From Eubacteriales bacterium (GTDB lineage: Bacteria; Bacillota; Clostridia; Lachnospirales; Lachnospiraceae): a stretch of 15,619 bases of DNA. Each line of letters opens with the position of its first letter. The first letter of the stretch is position 1. A program made the position numbers and the translations under genes. Positions 7,060 to 13,956 of this stretch are shown here, one piece after another. Under the pieces are notes generated by a model. That model ran no database searches and was not told where the DNA came from. It saw only the letters and a list, made by a program, of their open reading frames with translations. The stretch is from contig JAUNPT010000036.1 of the NCBI GenBank assembly GCA_030536565.1, positions 1-15,619 of the forward strand, read 5' to 3'.

Positions 7060-8001
7060 TTATAACATTTTTTTCTTTTTAAGAATCCACATAGTCACTG
7101 CACATATAAGAAGAATAATTCCACATATAATCTCAAAACCAAATGGTGTCTTAGAAAGAGGCATCCATTCCCCCGAAACATTCATACCATAAATTCCCGA
7201 AATAATCGTGGGTATTGCCATTACAATCGTTATTGATGTGAGATATTTCATTACATTATTCAGCCTGTTATCAATAACAGATGAAAGCAGTTCTCTTGTA
7301 CCATCAATAATATCACGGTAAATGCTGGTCATCTCAATAGCCTGCTGATACTCGACGGTTACATCTTCAAGCAGCTCCATATCCTCAGGATACTGCTCAA
7401 GTCTCTTATATCTCCTAAGCCTCTCCAGGACGATACTGTTTGCACGAAGTGAAGTGGCAAAATAAACCAGTGTTGATTCTAATTCATGAAGCTCAATAAG
7501 ATCCATGTCATGCGTATCTGTATTGATTCGTTCCTCTATCTCTATACGCTTTTTATCAATGCCGCGCAGATATGCCTGATAAAGCATTGCTGACCTGAAC
7601 AGGAGCTGGTATATAAAGCGCATTTTCTTTTTTGTACTAAACTCCTTGACCTTATTCCTTGTAAAGTAATGAAGAACCGGAGTATCTTCTTTACAAATAG
7701 TAATAATTACATTACTTTTGAGAATAATTCCCAAAGGGATTGTAGTATACATCTTTTTTTCATGTCTTACCTCTGGTGATGGAATATCTACAAGAATCAG
7801 TGTATATCCATCTTCCAGACTTATACGTGAACTTTCTTCTTCATCCAGCGCAGTGGCAAGGTCTACTGTATCAAGCCCATAGCTTTCTGAGATGTAATTT
7901 AATTCTTTGCTTGTAGGAGCAGTCATCTGAATCCATACACCGTCTTCATTATGGTCAAGAACACTCAGCACGTGTTCATCTGTTTTATATATGTTTACCA
8001 C
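7060..8001 (-). CDS. corA: CorA-family magnesium/cobalt transporter
   Basis: A 313-residue CorA/MIT family channel for divalent cations, chiefly Mg2+ (also Co2+/Ni2+). A large cytoplasmic N-terminal domain with long helices is followed by two C-terminal membrane helices. The signature YGMN lies at 271-274 at the end of TM1, and TM2 is about 288-307 with a short basic tail (ILKKKKML). The loop after GMN (VSGEWMPLSKTPFGF) lacks the classic MPEL and instead has an E-W-M-P arrangement, common in Firmicute CorA-like proteins. The start is GTG 8001-7999 with a strong AGGAGGA six bases upstream. A promoter with a perfect -10 lies about 35 bases upstream. The leader is too short for a Mg2+ riboswitch. 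It is the first gene of the probable corA-phosphatase-ktrB-ktrA operon. Confidence 0.93.
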   Translation of the reverse strand: MVNIYKTDEHVLSVLDHNEDGVWIQMTAPTSKELNYISESYGLDTVDLATALDEEESSRISLEDGYTLILVDIPSPEVRHEKKMYTTIPLGIILKSNVIITICKEDTPVLHYFTRNKVKEFSTKKKMRFIYQLLFRSAMLYQAYLRGIDKKRIEIEERINTDTHDMDLIELHELESTLVYFATSLRANSIVLERLRRYKRLEQYPEDMELLEDVTVEYQQAIEMTSIYRDIIDGTRELLSSVIDNRLNNVMKYLTSITIVMAIPTIISGIYGMNVSGEWMPLSKTPFGFEIICGIILLICAVTMWILKKKKML

Positions 8002-8035
8002 AGCTCTCCTCCTGTCTTCATCTTATTCAAGCCTT

Positions 8036-8065
8036 ATTATACTCTCAAACAAATCTTGTCTGCAA
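8036..8065 (-). promoter_or_regulatory. Promoter of the corA-ktrBA operon
   Basis: On the minus strand, -35 TTGCAG (8065-8060), an 18-base spacer and a perfect -10 TATAAT (8041-8036). Predicted transcription start is near 8029, about 28 bases before the GTG of corA. Confidence 0.75.
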
Positions 8066-8139
8066 CTACTTATTTTTGCTAATTTGCATGTATTACTTTC
8101 AAAATCCATTCCAAAGTGACGTGTAACGCAAGGCGAACT

Positions 8140-8178
8140 AAAAAACCTCCATGTCAGTTTTTACTAACACAGAGGTTT
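8140..8178 (-). terminator. Intrinsic terminator after the chemotaxis receptor gene
   Basis: Minus-strand bases 8178-8163 pair with 8158-8143 as a continuous 16-bp stem (AAACCTC on one side, GAGGTTT on the other, three wobbles inside) with an AAAA loop and a trailing U run. It lies 24 bases after the receptor stop. The far side has T-rich sequence, so it could also stop plus-strand transcription. Confidence 0.9.
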
Positions 8179-8201
8179 CTTTATAAGTTTTTTATATATT
8201 T

Positions 8202-9914
8202 TTAAAATGTGAACTTTTCGGTATCAGCTGTAAGCAGCTCTGAAAGCTCTAAAATCTTATATGTTTGTGAATTACATTCCCCAACAATACTTTGAAGCTG
8301 GGTCATGGACGCTGAAGTCTCCTCTGCACTTGCTGCATTTTCCTCAGCTATAGCCGCAAGGCTTTCTACAACTCCCGTTACAGACTCCTTCAGCCTGTTA
8401 AGCTCATTTACCTGTTCTGCAATATTAGAAACAGCGTCAGCAACACTGCCCACCTCTTCATTAAGTGATTCAAACACAGCTCTTGTATTAGTAAGCATAT
8501 TCCCCTGTTCTTCAATTGCCTTGTTAAGCTCTGCCATAGTCTTAACACTCATATTAGAATTACCAATGAGGTCTTCAACTATTCTGATAATTTCCTCGGC
8601 TGAGTTCTTAGACTGCTCTGATAAAGAACGAATCTGGTCAGCAACAACTGCAAAACCTTTTCCCATCTCTCCGGCCCTTGCCGCTTCAATACTGGCGTTA
8701 AGTGAAAGCAGATTAGTCTGGCTGGCAATATCCGTAATCATATCCGTTGCAGTTTTTATATGGTTGGCAGAAGCATTAGTTGCGTTAGTCTGCTCATAAA
8801 CTGTTTCAACTGAGTCTCTGGTCTTTTCTGAAATATCTGCCAGCTGCTCCAGTGTATTATGTACTGACTTATTGTAGTCCTTCATTGTCTCTGAACTTTT
8901 ATCAAGCAGATTGACACCATCTAAAATGTTATCAATTGAAGCTCCTATATTTACAACGCCTTCATTAGCTTCCTGAGTCTCCATTGCCTGTGATGTTGCA
9001 CCCTTTGCAATTTCATTGGAAGCCGATTCCATGTTATTAATATTCTCGCCGATTGCCTTAAATGAATCCACATATTTTTCTGAGAACTCCCTCAGCTGTC
9101 CGCTTGTATTAACGATATTCCCAATCACCTCTGTCAAAGAGCTGACAACCTGTTTGGTTGCCATGGCCATCTCTCCGATTTCATCGGTTCTCTTAAGTAC
9201 CTTTTCATCATTCTCATAATCTAACTGCCCCTCTGAAACCTTAACAAGCTCTGTTTGTGTCTTCTTAATAGCCCTGCTTATCCTTCTTCCTGTTATTACA
9301 CCTACGATAATGCATTCAGCCAATGTTATTAAGGCCAGAAAAGCAGTTATTCCTGCTGTCGCATAAATATTTTTAAGCACCTCTGCCCTTGGTTTTCCAG
9401 CAAAGACCATACCGACAATTTCGTTGCTTCCCGGCTGGTGAATCGGCATATAATATGCTGAATAGTCAACGCCTCCAAGCATTATGCTCTCAACAAAATC
9501 ATCTCCTCCGCCTTTAAGGACCTTTTCAACAACCTCGTCTGTGGCATCTCCCATGAGCCTTTTCCCATCAGTATCTTTTAATGTCGTCGATACTCTCTTG
9601 CTTCCATAAAATATTGAAACGTCCAGACCTATATCCTTTTTTAGATTGTCAACGACACTCGTATTGCCTGAAATTGTAAAATCACCTTTTCTGAAAAGAT
9701 CATTCTTATATACGTATTCGTCATCATTCACTGCATCATAACGTGCAAGTGTTGTCCTCGCATACGTATAAAGCTCACTTTTTGTCGCATCCATACCTGT
9801 TTTATTAACAAAATATACTGAAATAATAGTGAGTACAATTCCCATAAATAATACTGGAAGCAATACCAGCATAAGGAGCCTTTTTTGAAAACTAACTCTC
9901 CTTTTCTTTTCCAT
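8202..9914 (-). CDS. Methyl-accepting chemotaxis protein with extracytoplasmic Cache domain
   Basis: A 570-residue transmembrane chemoreceptor. Residues 1-11 are basic and TM1 is about 12-36. The external domain is about 40-183 and resembles a single Cache fold (FRKGDFTISG, DVSIFYGSKRVSTTL, GKRLMGDATDEV, YYMPIHQPGSNEIVGMVFAGKP). TM2 is about 185-208, followed by a HAMP linker (208-260, with the DEIGEMA element) and a long cytoplasmic coiled coil. The hairpin tip is about 396-430 (IASQTNLLSLNASIEAARAGEMGKGFAVVADQ in outline), which binds CheA and CheW. A late Glu/Ala-rich stretch (IAEENAASAEETSAS) is a probable methylation region. There is no C-terminal CheR/CheB-tethering pentapeptide (it ends ADTEKFTF). 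The ligand is unknown. The ATG follows AGGAGGAA. It is a single gene with its own terminator; no other che or fla gene is in view. Confidence 0.95.
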   Translation of the reverse strand: MEKKRRVSFQKRLLMLVLLPVLFMGIVLTIISVYFVNKTGMDATKSELYTYARTTLARYDAVNDDEYVYKNDLFRKGDFTISGNTSVVDNLKKDIGLDVSIFYGSKRVSTTLKDTDGKRLMGDATDEVVEKVLKGGGDDFVESIMLGGVDYSAYYMPIHQPGSNEIVGMVFAGKPRAEVLKNIYATAGITAFLALITLAECIIVGVITGRRISRAIKKTQTELVKVSEGQLDYENDEKVLKRTDEIGEMAMATKQVVSSLTEVIGNIVNTSGQLREFSEKYVDSFKAIGENINNMESASNEIAKGATSQAMETQEANEGVVNIGASIDNILDGVNLLDKSSETMKDYNKSVHNTLEQLADISEKTRDSVETVYEQTNATNASANHIKTATDMITDIASQTNLLSLNASIEAARAGEMGKGFAVVADQIRSLSEQSKNSAEEIIRIVEDLIGNSNMSVKTMAELNKAIEEQGNMLTNTRAVFESLNEEVGSVADAVSNIAEQVNELNRLKESVTGVVESLAAIAEENAASAEETSASMTQLQSIVGECNSQTYKILELSELLTADTEKFTF

Positions 9915-9961
9915 GATAAAATTCCTCCTGACACATAGTTTTTCACAATTATTTTAAGGAT

Positions 9962-9990
9962 ATTTTATCACTTCTAATTTCTTAACTCAA
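9962..9990 (-). promoter_or_regulatory. Candidate promoter of the chemotaxis receptor gene
   Basis: On the minus strand, -35 TTGAGT (9990-9985), a 17-base spacer and -10 TAAAAT (9967-9962) preceded by TGA (extended -10 form). I do not see a good motility-sigma (TAAA...GCCGATAA) match. The -35 is weak, so this is moderately supported. Confidence 0.5.
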
Positions 9991-9997
9991 CAGATTA

Positions 9998-10012
9998 TGT
10001 CAATAATTGTCA
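9998..10012 (-). promoter_or_regulatory. Fur-box-like 7-1-7 dyad between the feo operon and the receptor gene
   Basis: Minus-strand TGACAAT-T-ATTGACA is an imperfect 7-1-7 inverted repeat (6 of 7 positions pair). It matches the known Firmicute Fur box TGATAAT-N-ATTATCA at 11 of 14 defined positions. It lies directly after the stop of the Cys-rich Feo protein and just upstream of the receptor promoter. It could also be an AT-rich coincidence. Confidence 0.3.
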
Positions 10013-10177
10013 TTATTTAACTGAAAAATCTTTTTTACATTCTGAATCAGATGAACAGCGGCTGCAGTCACCACAGCAGCCAAAACCCTCTTTTCTTTTC
10101 CTGTACATATACGATACGGCAGCATAGATTCCCACAAAAACAAACAGAACAATTGCTGCGCTTAATAAATCAGCCAT
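10013..10177 (-). CDS. FeoB-associated Cys-rich membrane protein
   Basis: A 54-residue protein: one membrane helix (about 3-25, LLSAAIVLFVFVGIYAAVSYMY), a basic patch (RKRKE), then a short cysteine-rich tail, GCCGDCSRCSSDSEC (C34, C35, C38, C41, C47). This is the layout of the small FeoB-associated Cys-rich family found behind feoB in Firmicutes. By topology the cysteines should be cytoplasmic-side or near-membrane and could bind Fe or an Fe-S cluster; the exact role is not established. The start is ATG 10177-10175, with a near-perfect AAGGAGGTAGTT before it. A longer frame to 10267 runs back into feoB and is rejected. It follows feoAB by 34 bases, in the same operon. Confidence 0.9.
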   Translation of the reverse strand: MADLLSAAIVLFVFVGIYAAVSYMYRKRKEGFGCCGDCSRCSSDSECKKDFSVK

Positions 10178-10211
10178 AACTACCTCCTTATATGTTTCAC
10201 ACACAAGCTTT

Positions 10212-12572
10212 TTAAAATCCCAGCAGCATTCCCACGCTATGTAAAAGGAATGCTGCAAGCCATGCAATAATACACTGCATAATTACAACAACAACTGCTG
10301 CCCTTCTCGTTCCCATCTCTCTCTTAACTGATGCAATTGCAGCAACACATGGTGTATATAATAATGTAAATACAAGAAATACTATAGCGGTAAATGGTGT
10401 GAATATCTGGCTTATGCTCGCTGCACTTCCTCCAAGAAGTACAGTCAGCGTGCTGACCACACTCTCTTTTGCAGTGAAGCCCGTAATCAATGCCGTAGAA
10501 ATTTTCCAGTCACCAAAGCCCAGCGGCGTAAATATTGGAGCAATTAATCCTCCAAGCATTGCAAGAAGACTGTCCTGTGAATCAGACACCACATTTAATC
10601 TTGTATCGAATGTCTGTAAGAACCATATTACAATTGATGCGACAAAAATAATCGTGAATGCTTTGGTCATAAAATCTTTTGCCTTATCCCATATAAGCTG
10701 TCCCACGCTTTTCGGACTAGGAAGCCTGTAATTAGGCAGCTCCATTACAAACGGAATCGGCTCCCCCTTAAACTTCGTTCTTCTTAAAACCAATGCAAAC
10801 AGGATTCCAACTATAATACCTGTAAAGTAAAGCATTATCATAACCAGCGCCCCATTCTTAGGAAAGAATGCTGCAGTAAACAATGCATAAATCGGAAGCT
10901 TTGCTGAGCAGCTCATAAATGGTGTCAGCAGAATAGTCATCTTGCGGTCTCTCTCTGATGACAATGTTCTTGTCGCCATAATAGCAGGTACTGAACACCC
11001 AAAGCCTATAAGCATAGGAACAAAGCTTCTACCTGAAAGTCCTATCTTTCTTAAAAGCTTATCCATTATAAATGCTATTCTTGCCATATAACCGCTGTCT
11101 TCAAGGATTGATAAAAAGAAAAACAGTACAACAATAATTGGCAGGAAGCTCAAAACACTACCAACGCCTGCAAATATACCATCAATCACAAGTGAATGAA
11201 CAACCGCGTTAATACCATATACAGTAAGTGCACTATCAACAATCTCTGTAATCCATGTAATCCCCATGTCAAGCCAGTCTGAAAGTGCTGTTCCTATAAC
11301 GCCAAATGTAAGCCAGAAAATAACCCCCATAATGGCAATAAACGCCGGTATAGCTGTATACTTTCCTGTCAGCAGCTTATCTGCCTTCACACTCCTTGCA
11401 TGCGCCTTGCTTTCTACTGGCTTTACAACCGTAGAGTGACATACATTCTCAATAAAATTAAAACGCATATCGGCAAGTGCTGCCTCTCTGTCTTTTCCGC
11501 ATTCATCTTCCATTTCATTAATAATATGCTCCAGCATCTCCTTCTCATTGTCATCAAGCTTCAATGCCTCCATTATTAACTGGTCTCCCTCAAGCAGCTT
11601 CGTCGCAGCAAATCTCTCCGGAATATGTGCAGACTTCGCATGATCCTCTATCAAATGCACTACCGCATGAATACCTCTATGTACCGCCCCAATTCCATCA
11701 GGCCCATCTGCATCACAGAAATCCACCCTTCCCGGACATTCATCATATCTTGCGACATGAATCGCATGTTCAATAAGCTCTCCTATGCCTTCGTTTTTGG
11801 CAGCTGAAATAGGAACTACCGGAATCCCCAGAGCCTCCTCCAAACGGTTAACCTTGATTGTTCCGCCATTTTCACGCACCTCGTCCATCATATTAAGTGC
11901 AAGCACCATTGGGATTTCCATTTCAATAAGCTGCATTGTAAGATATAGGTTTCTCTCTATATTTGTGGCATCAATAATATTTATAATGCCCTGCGGTCTG
12001 TTCTTTAGCAGAAAATCTCTTGTGACTATTTCCTCGCTGGTGTAAGGAGAAAGTGAGTATATGCCTGGAAGATCTGTAACTGTTGCCTCTGAATGATTTT
12101 TTATTTCGCCATCCTTACGGTCAACTGTGACTCCCGGGAAATTGCCTACATGCTGATTTGCTCCTGTAAGCTGGTTGAAAAGTGTCGTTTTGCCACAGTT
12201 CTGGTTTCCAATAAGCCCAAATGTAAGTGGCTCTCCTTCTCTTAAAGTATCTCCTCTTTTCTGCACATGATATATTCCCATCTCCCCTACCTGTGGGTGG
12301 GGAATCTCTTTTGTGGGCTCCTTTTGTTTTAAAACAATATCTGTATCATGAACCTTCATGATATCTATCTTTGCCGCATCTGCAAGTCTTAATGTAAGCT
12401 CATACCCCCGCAGCCTTAATTCAATAGGATCTCCCATCGGTGCCACCTTGATAAGTGTAACCTCTGTTCCCGGCGTAAGCCCCATATCCAGGAAATGCTT
12501 TCTTAATGCTCCCTGTCCGCCTACTGCCTCAATAATGGCATCTTTGCCTATTTCCAGCTTGTCTAATGTCAT
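10212..12572 (-). CDS. feoB: Ferrous iron transporter, FeoA-FeoB fusion
   Basis: A 786-residue protein joining two normally separate Feo proteins. Residues 1-75 are an SH3-like FeoA domain (MTLDKLEIGKDAII ... MGLTPGTEVTLI ... LRGYELTLR). A linker to about 115 follows, then the FeoB GTPase: G1 GNQNCGKT (122-129), G2 threonine in GVTV (about 149), G3 DLPG (167-170), G4 NMMD (227-230), G5 SAAK (256-259). A helical region follows, then the membrane domain from about 400, with the conserved gate stretches GCSVPAIMATRT and PCVAAIASVKREMG. The last helices end at residue 786. It imports Fe2+ across the cytoplasmic membrane. The fusion removes the need for a separate feoA. G1 reads GNQN-C-GKT where many FeoBs have GNPNSGKT. 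The ATG has AAGGGA about ten bases upstream. A strong promoter with an operator-like dyad precedes it, and the Cys-rich Feo gene follows. Confidence 0.97.
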   Translation of the reverse strand: MTLDKLEIGKDAIIEAVGGQGALRKHFLDMGLTPGTEVTLIKVAPMGDPIELRLRGYELTLRLADAAKIDIMKVHDTDIVLKQKEPTKEIPHPQVGEMGIYHVQKRGDTLREGEPLTFGLIGNQNCGKTTLFNQLTGANQHVGNFPGVTVDRKDGEIKNHSEATVTDLPGIYSLSPYTSEEIVTRDFLLKNRPQGIINIIDATNIERNLYLTMQLIEMEIPMVLALNMMDEVRENGGTIKVNRLEEALGIPVVPISAAKNEGIGELIEHAIHVARYDECPGRVDFCDADGPDGIGAVHRGIHAVVHLIEDHAKSAHIPERFAATKLLEGDQLIMEALKLDDNEKEMLEHIINEMEDECGKDREAALADMRFNFIENVCHSTVVKPVESKAHARSVKADKLLTGKYTAIPAFIAIMGVIFWLTFGVIGTALSDWLDMGITWITEIVDSALTVYGINAVVHSLVIDGIFAGVGSVLSFLPIIVVLFFFLSILEDSGYMARIAFIMDKLLRKIGLSGRSFVPMLIGFGCSVPAIMATRTLSSERDRKMTILLTPFMSCSAKLPIYALFTAAFFPKNGALVMIMLYFTGIIVGILFALVLRRTKFKGEPIPFVMELPNYRLPSPKSVGQLIWDKAKDFMTKAFTIIFVASIVIWFLQTFDTRLNVVSDSQDSLLAMLGGLIAPIFTPLGFGDWKISTALITGFTAKESVVSTLTVLLGGSAASISQIFTPFTAIVFLVFTLLYTPCVAAIASVKREMGTRRAAVVVVIMQCIIAWLAAFLLHSVGMLLGF

Positions 12573-12656
12573 AAATAGCTTCCCTTCTGAAGCCAGAATC
12601 AGTCATATATATTCTGACCTGCTTCAATAACATAACACCTTAATTTAATTTCATGA

Positions 12657-12670
12657 TTAGTATAGACTAA
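12657..12670 (-). promoter_or_regulatory. DtxR-family-like operator dyad on the feo promoter
   Basis: TTAGT-CTAT-ACTAA (minus strand) is a perfect 5-bp inverted repeat around four bases and overlaps the -10 hexamer of the feo promoter. Its TTAG...CTAA outer halves resemble binding sites of the DtxR/IdeR/MntR family, the metal-dependent repressors that often control feo genes. A repressor bound here would block RNA polymerase. Part of the dyad is simply the -10 hexamer TATACT, so a chance contribution is possible. Confidence 0.5.
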
Positions 12671-12687
12671 CGCAAGTACTATGTCAA
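12659..12687 (-). promoter_or_regulatory. feo operon promoter
   Basis: On the minus strand, -35 TTGACA (12687-12682), a 17-base spacer and -10 TATACT (12664-12659): a near-consensus vegetative promoter. Transcription should start near 12652, giving a leader of about 80 bases. It begins only 14 bases beyond the stop of the upstream hydrolase gene. Confidence 0.88.
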
Positions 12688-12700
12688 TAACTTATTTAAA

Positions 12701-13804
12701 CTATATTTTTATATTTTTCCTTGCCTTTCCTATTTCATCAGTTAAAGAGGCCAGCATCTTCCTTAACATAGCTTTTGTCTGCTTATCCATCTGTGAATAT
12801 GCCTTAAGCGCTGCATTTGCACTCCTAAAAAAATCCGTATTTAAATCAGACAGATTCTGAGCCCCGCTGGCTGTTATTAATGAAAACAAAGATTCCACAA
12901 ATGCTGCCCTGTCTTCTTTTTTCAGTCCATTTATCCAGCTGCTCAATGCCTCATTAAGTCTGCGGCTTCTGTCAGAAACACATTTAACCCTTTCAAAAGC
13001 TGTACCAATGACCTGCCAGCTCATAGCATCGTGCTGCATGATGCCCTTATTTTCACTCCTTACAACCGTATATTCCTCATCATGCTCTAAAAGCATACCG
13101 ACAACTGAACTTTCAGGCACGATACTTTTTATACGCGGACGCATCTGCTGATACTCTGGAGAATTAATCATAACCTTATCAAATCCGGGCCCATCGTTAT
13201 TATATATATCAATAATTTTTTTCTTCACTCCCGGAAGCGCCTTCACTGCGGCATAAACAGCCAGATTCCCGCCCTTGGAATGGCCTCCCAGACGCACCTT
13301 TCCTGAACGGAAACGGACTGTCCTGTTAACATACTCCACAGCCTCAAGCTGAGCAGGAACAGGCATAATAAAACTCATATTAAAATCCTCTTTCCAGCCT
13401 ACTATGGTATCATCTGTTCCCTTAAAGGCTATATATACTGAACCATCTCCCAATTTGGCATGAAAGGCAGCGAACTGCTTTTGAGCTTCCTCATCAATAT
13501 GTTCAACATATTCTGACAGCCATATGTTTTTAAACCGTTTAGTTTTTGCAGCATTTCTCATAAAGAAAGGAACTTCTGCAATAAATGACTTAACCTTTTT
13601 AAGTTCTTCCTCATTATTCAGCTCAAAAAAAATCTCTGCTGCTGAGCAAAGGCTGATTCCCCCCTTCGTCCCGGCTGATGGAATAACTCCCTTCCAGTCT
13701 ACATAAGCAAGCTGGGACAATATAAGATTGTCAACATCATTAAATGGCGACTGTTCAAAGGTAAGGTCTCCACGCCATAACAGATAATCCTCTATATTTG
13801 CCAT
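12701..13804 (-). CDS. DUF2974 (Mbeg1-like) alpha/beta hydrolase, probable lipase/esterase
   Basis: A 367-residue soluble protein of the alpha/beta hydrolase fold; I recognise the DUF2974 family common in Lachnospiraceae. The nucleophile elbow is GGHSKGGN (173-180, Ser176). The likely acid is Asp204 in NNDGPG. The best histidine candidate is H258 in GIMQHDAMSW, with H241 (LEHDEE) as an alternative. An upstream FKGTDDT element (about 128-134) resembles the strand-loop that builds the oxyanion hole in lipase-3-like enzymes. There is no signal peptide or TM helix, so it is cytoplasmic. The substrate is unknown; lipid or ester hydrolysis is family-level expectation. The start is ATG 13804-13802 with GGGGAGG nine bases upstream; a TTG two codons earlier is too close to that site. 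The gene is divergent from hisA, and no terminator is visible between it and the feo promoter. Confidence 0.87.
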   Translation of the reverse strand: MANIEDYLLWRGDLTFEQSPFNDVDNLILSQLAYVDWKGVIPSAGTKGGISLCSAAEIFFELNNEEELKKVKSFIAEVPFFMRNAAKTKRFKNIWLSEYVEHIDEEAQKQFAAFHAKLGDGSVYIAFKGTDDTIVGWKEDFNMSFIMPVPAQLEAVEYVNRTVRFRSGKVRLGGHSKGGNLAVYAAVKALPGVKKKIIDIYNNDGPGFDKVMINSPEYQQMRPRIKSIVPESSVVGMLLEHDEEYTVVRSENKGIMQHDAMSWQVIGTAFERVKCVSDRSRRLNEALSSWINGLKKEDRAAFVESLFSLITASGAQNLSDLNTDFFRSANAALKAYSQMDKQTKAMLRKMLASLTDEIGKARKNIKI

Positions 13805-13851
13805 TGTCAATAACCTCCCCGCATCTGCAAAATTTACACAAATTATTACTA

Positions 13852-13881
13852 TTTATAGTATATACTACTTTCTGATGGCAA
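13852..13881 (-). promoter_or_regulatory. Candidate promoter of the DUF2974 hydrolase gene
   Basis: On the minus strand, -35 TTGCCA (13881-13876), an 18-base spacer and -10 TATAAA (13857-13852). An overlapping TATACT is an alternative -10 but lacks a good -35. The predicted leader is about 40 bases. The 12-bp palindrome at 13856-13867 lies over the spacer and -10. Confidence 0.5.
13856..13867. repeat. Perfect 12-bp palindrome in the hydrolase promoter, near copy of the feo dyad
   Basis: TAGTATATACTA is a perfect palindrome that differs by one base from the core of the feo promoter dyad (TAGTCTATACTA). It overlaps the candidate -10 and spacer of the hydrolase promoter and lies about 30 bases upstream of the hisA -35. 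It may be an operator for the same regulator as feo. The centre TATATA is also typical promoter sequence. Confidence 0.45.
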
Positions 13882-13896
13882 TTCCACTTTTTCTTT

Positions 13897-13925
13897 TTGC
13901 AAATATATTGAATAAATGCTATACT
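13897..13925 (+). promoter_or_regulatory. hisA promoter
   Basis: -35 TTGCAA (13897-13902), a 17-base spacer and -10 TATACT (13920-13925), with TG one base before the -10 (extended form). Transcription should start near 13932, about 25 bases before the ATG, leaving no room for a riboswitch or attenuator. Confidence 0.75.
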
Positions 13926-13956
13926 TTCAGAAGAATATTTGAAAGGAACATATCCC

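Noticed and set aside
8002..8139. Mg2+ (M-box) or c-di-AMP riboswitch before corA
   Set aside because: The promoter lies so close that the leader is only about 28 bases, and no riboswitch-like conserved blocks were found.
8305..8799. 164-codon plus-strand open frame
   Set aside because: It is antisense to the chemoreceptor signalling domain, Ser/Ala/Ile-rich, with no ribosome binding site; it is a shadow of the real gene.
10178..10267. Longer version of the Cys-rich Feo protein
   Set aside because: The extra 30 residues overlap the end of feoB, while the internal ATG has a near-perfect ribosome binding site and gives the normal family length.
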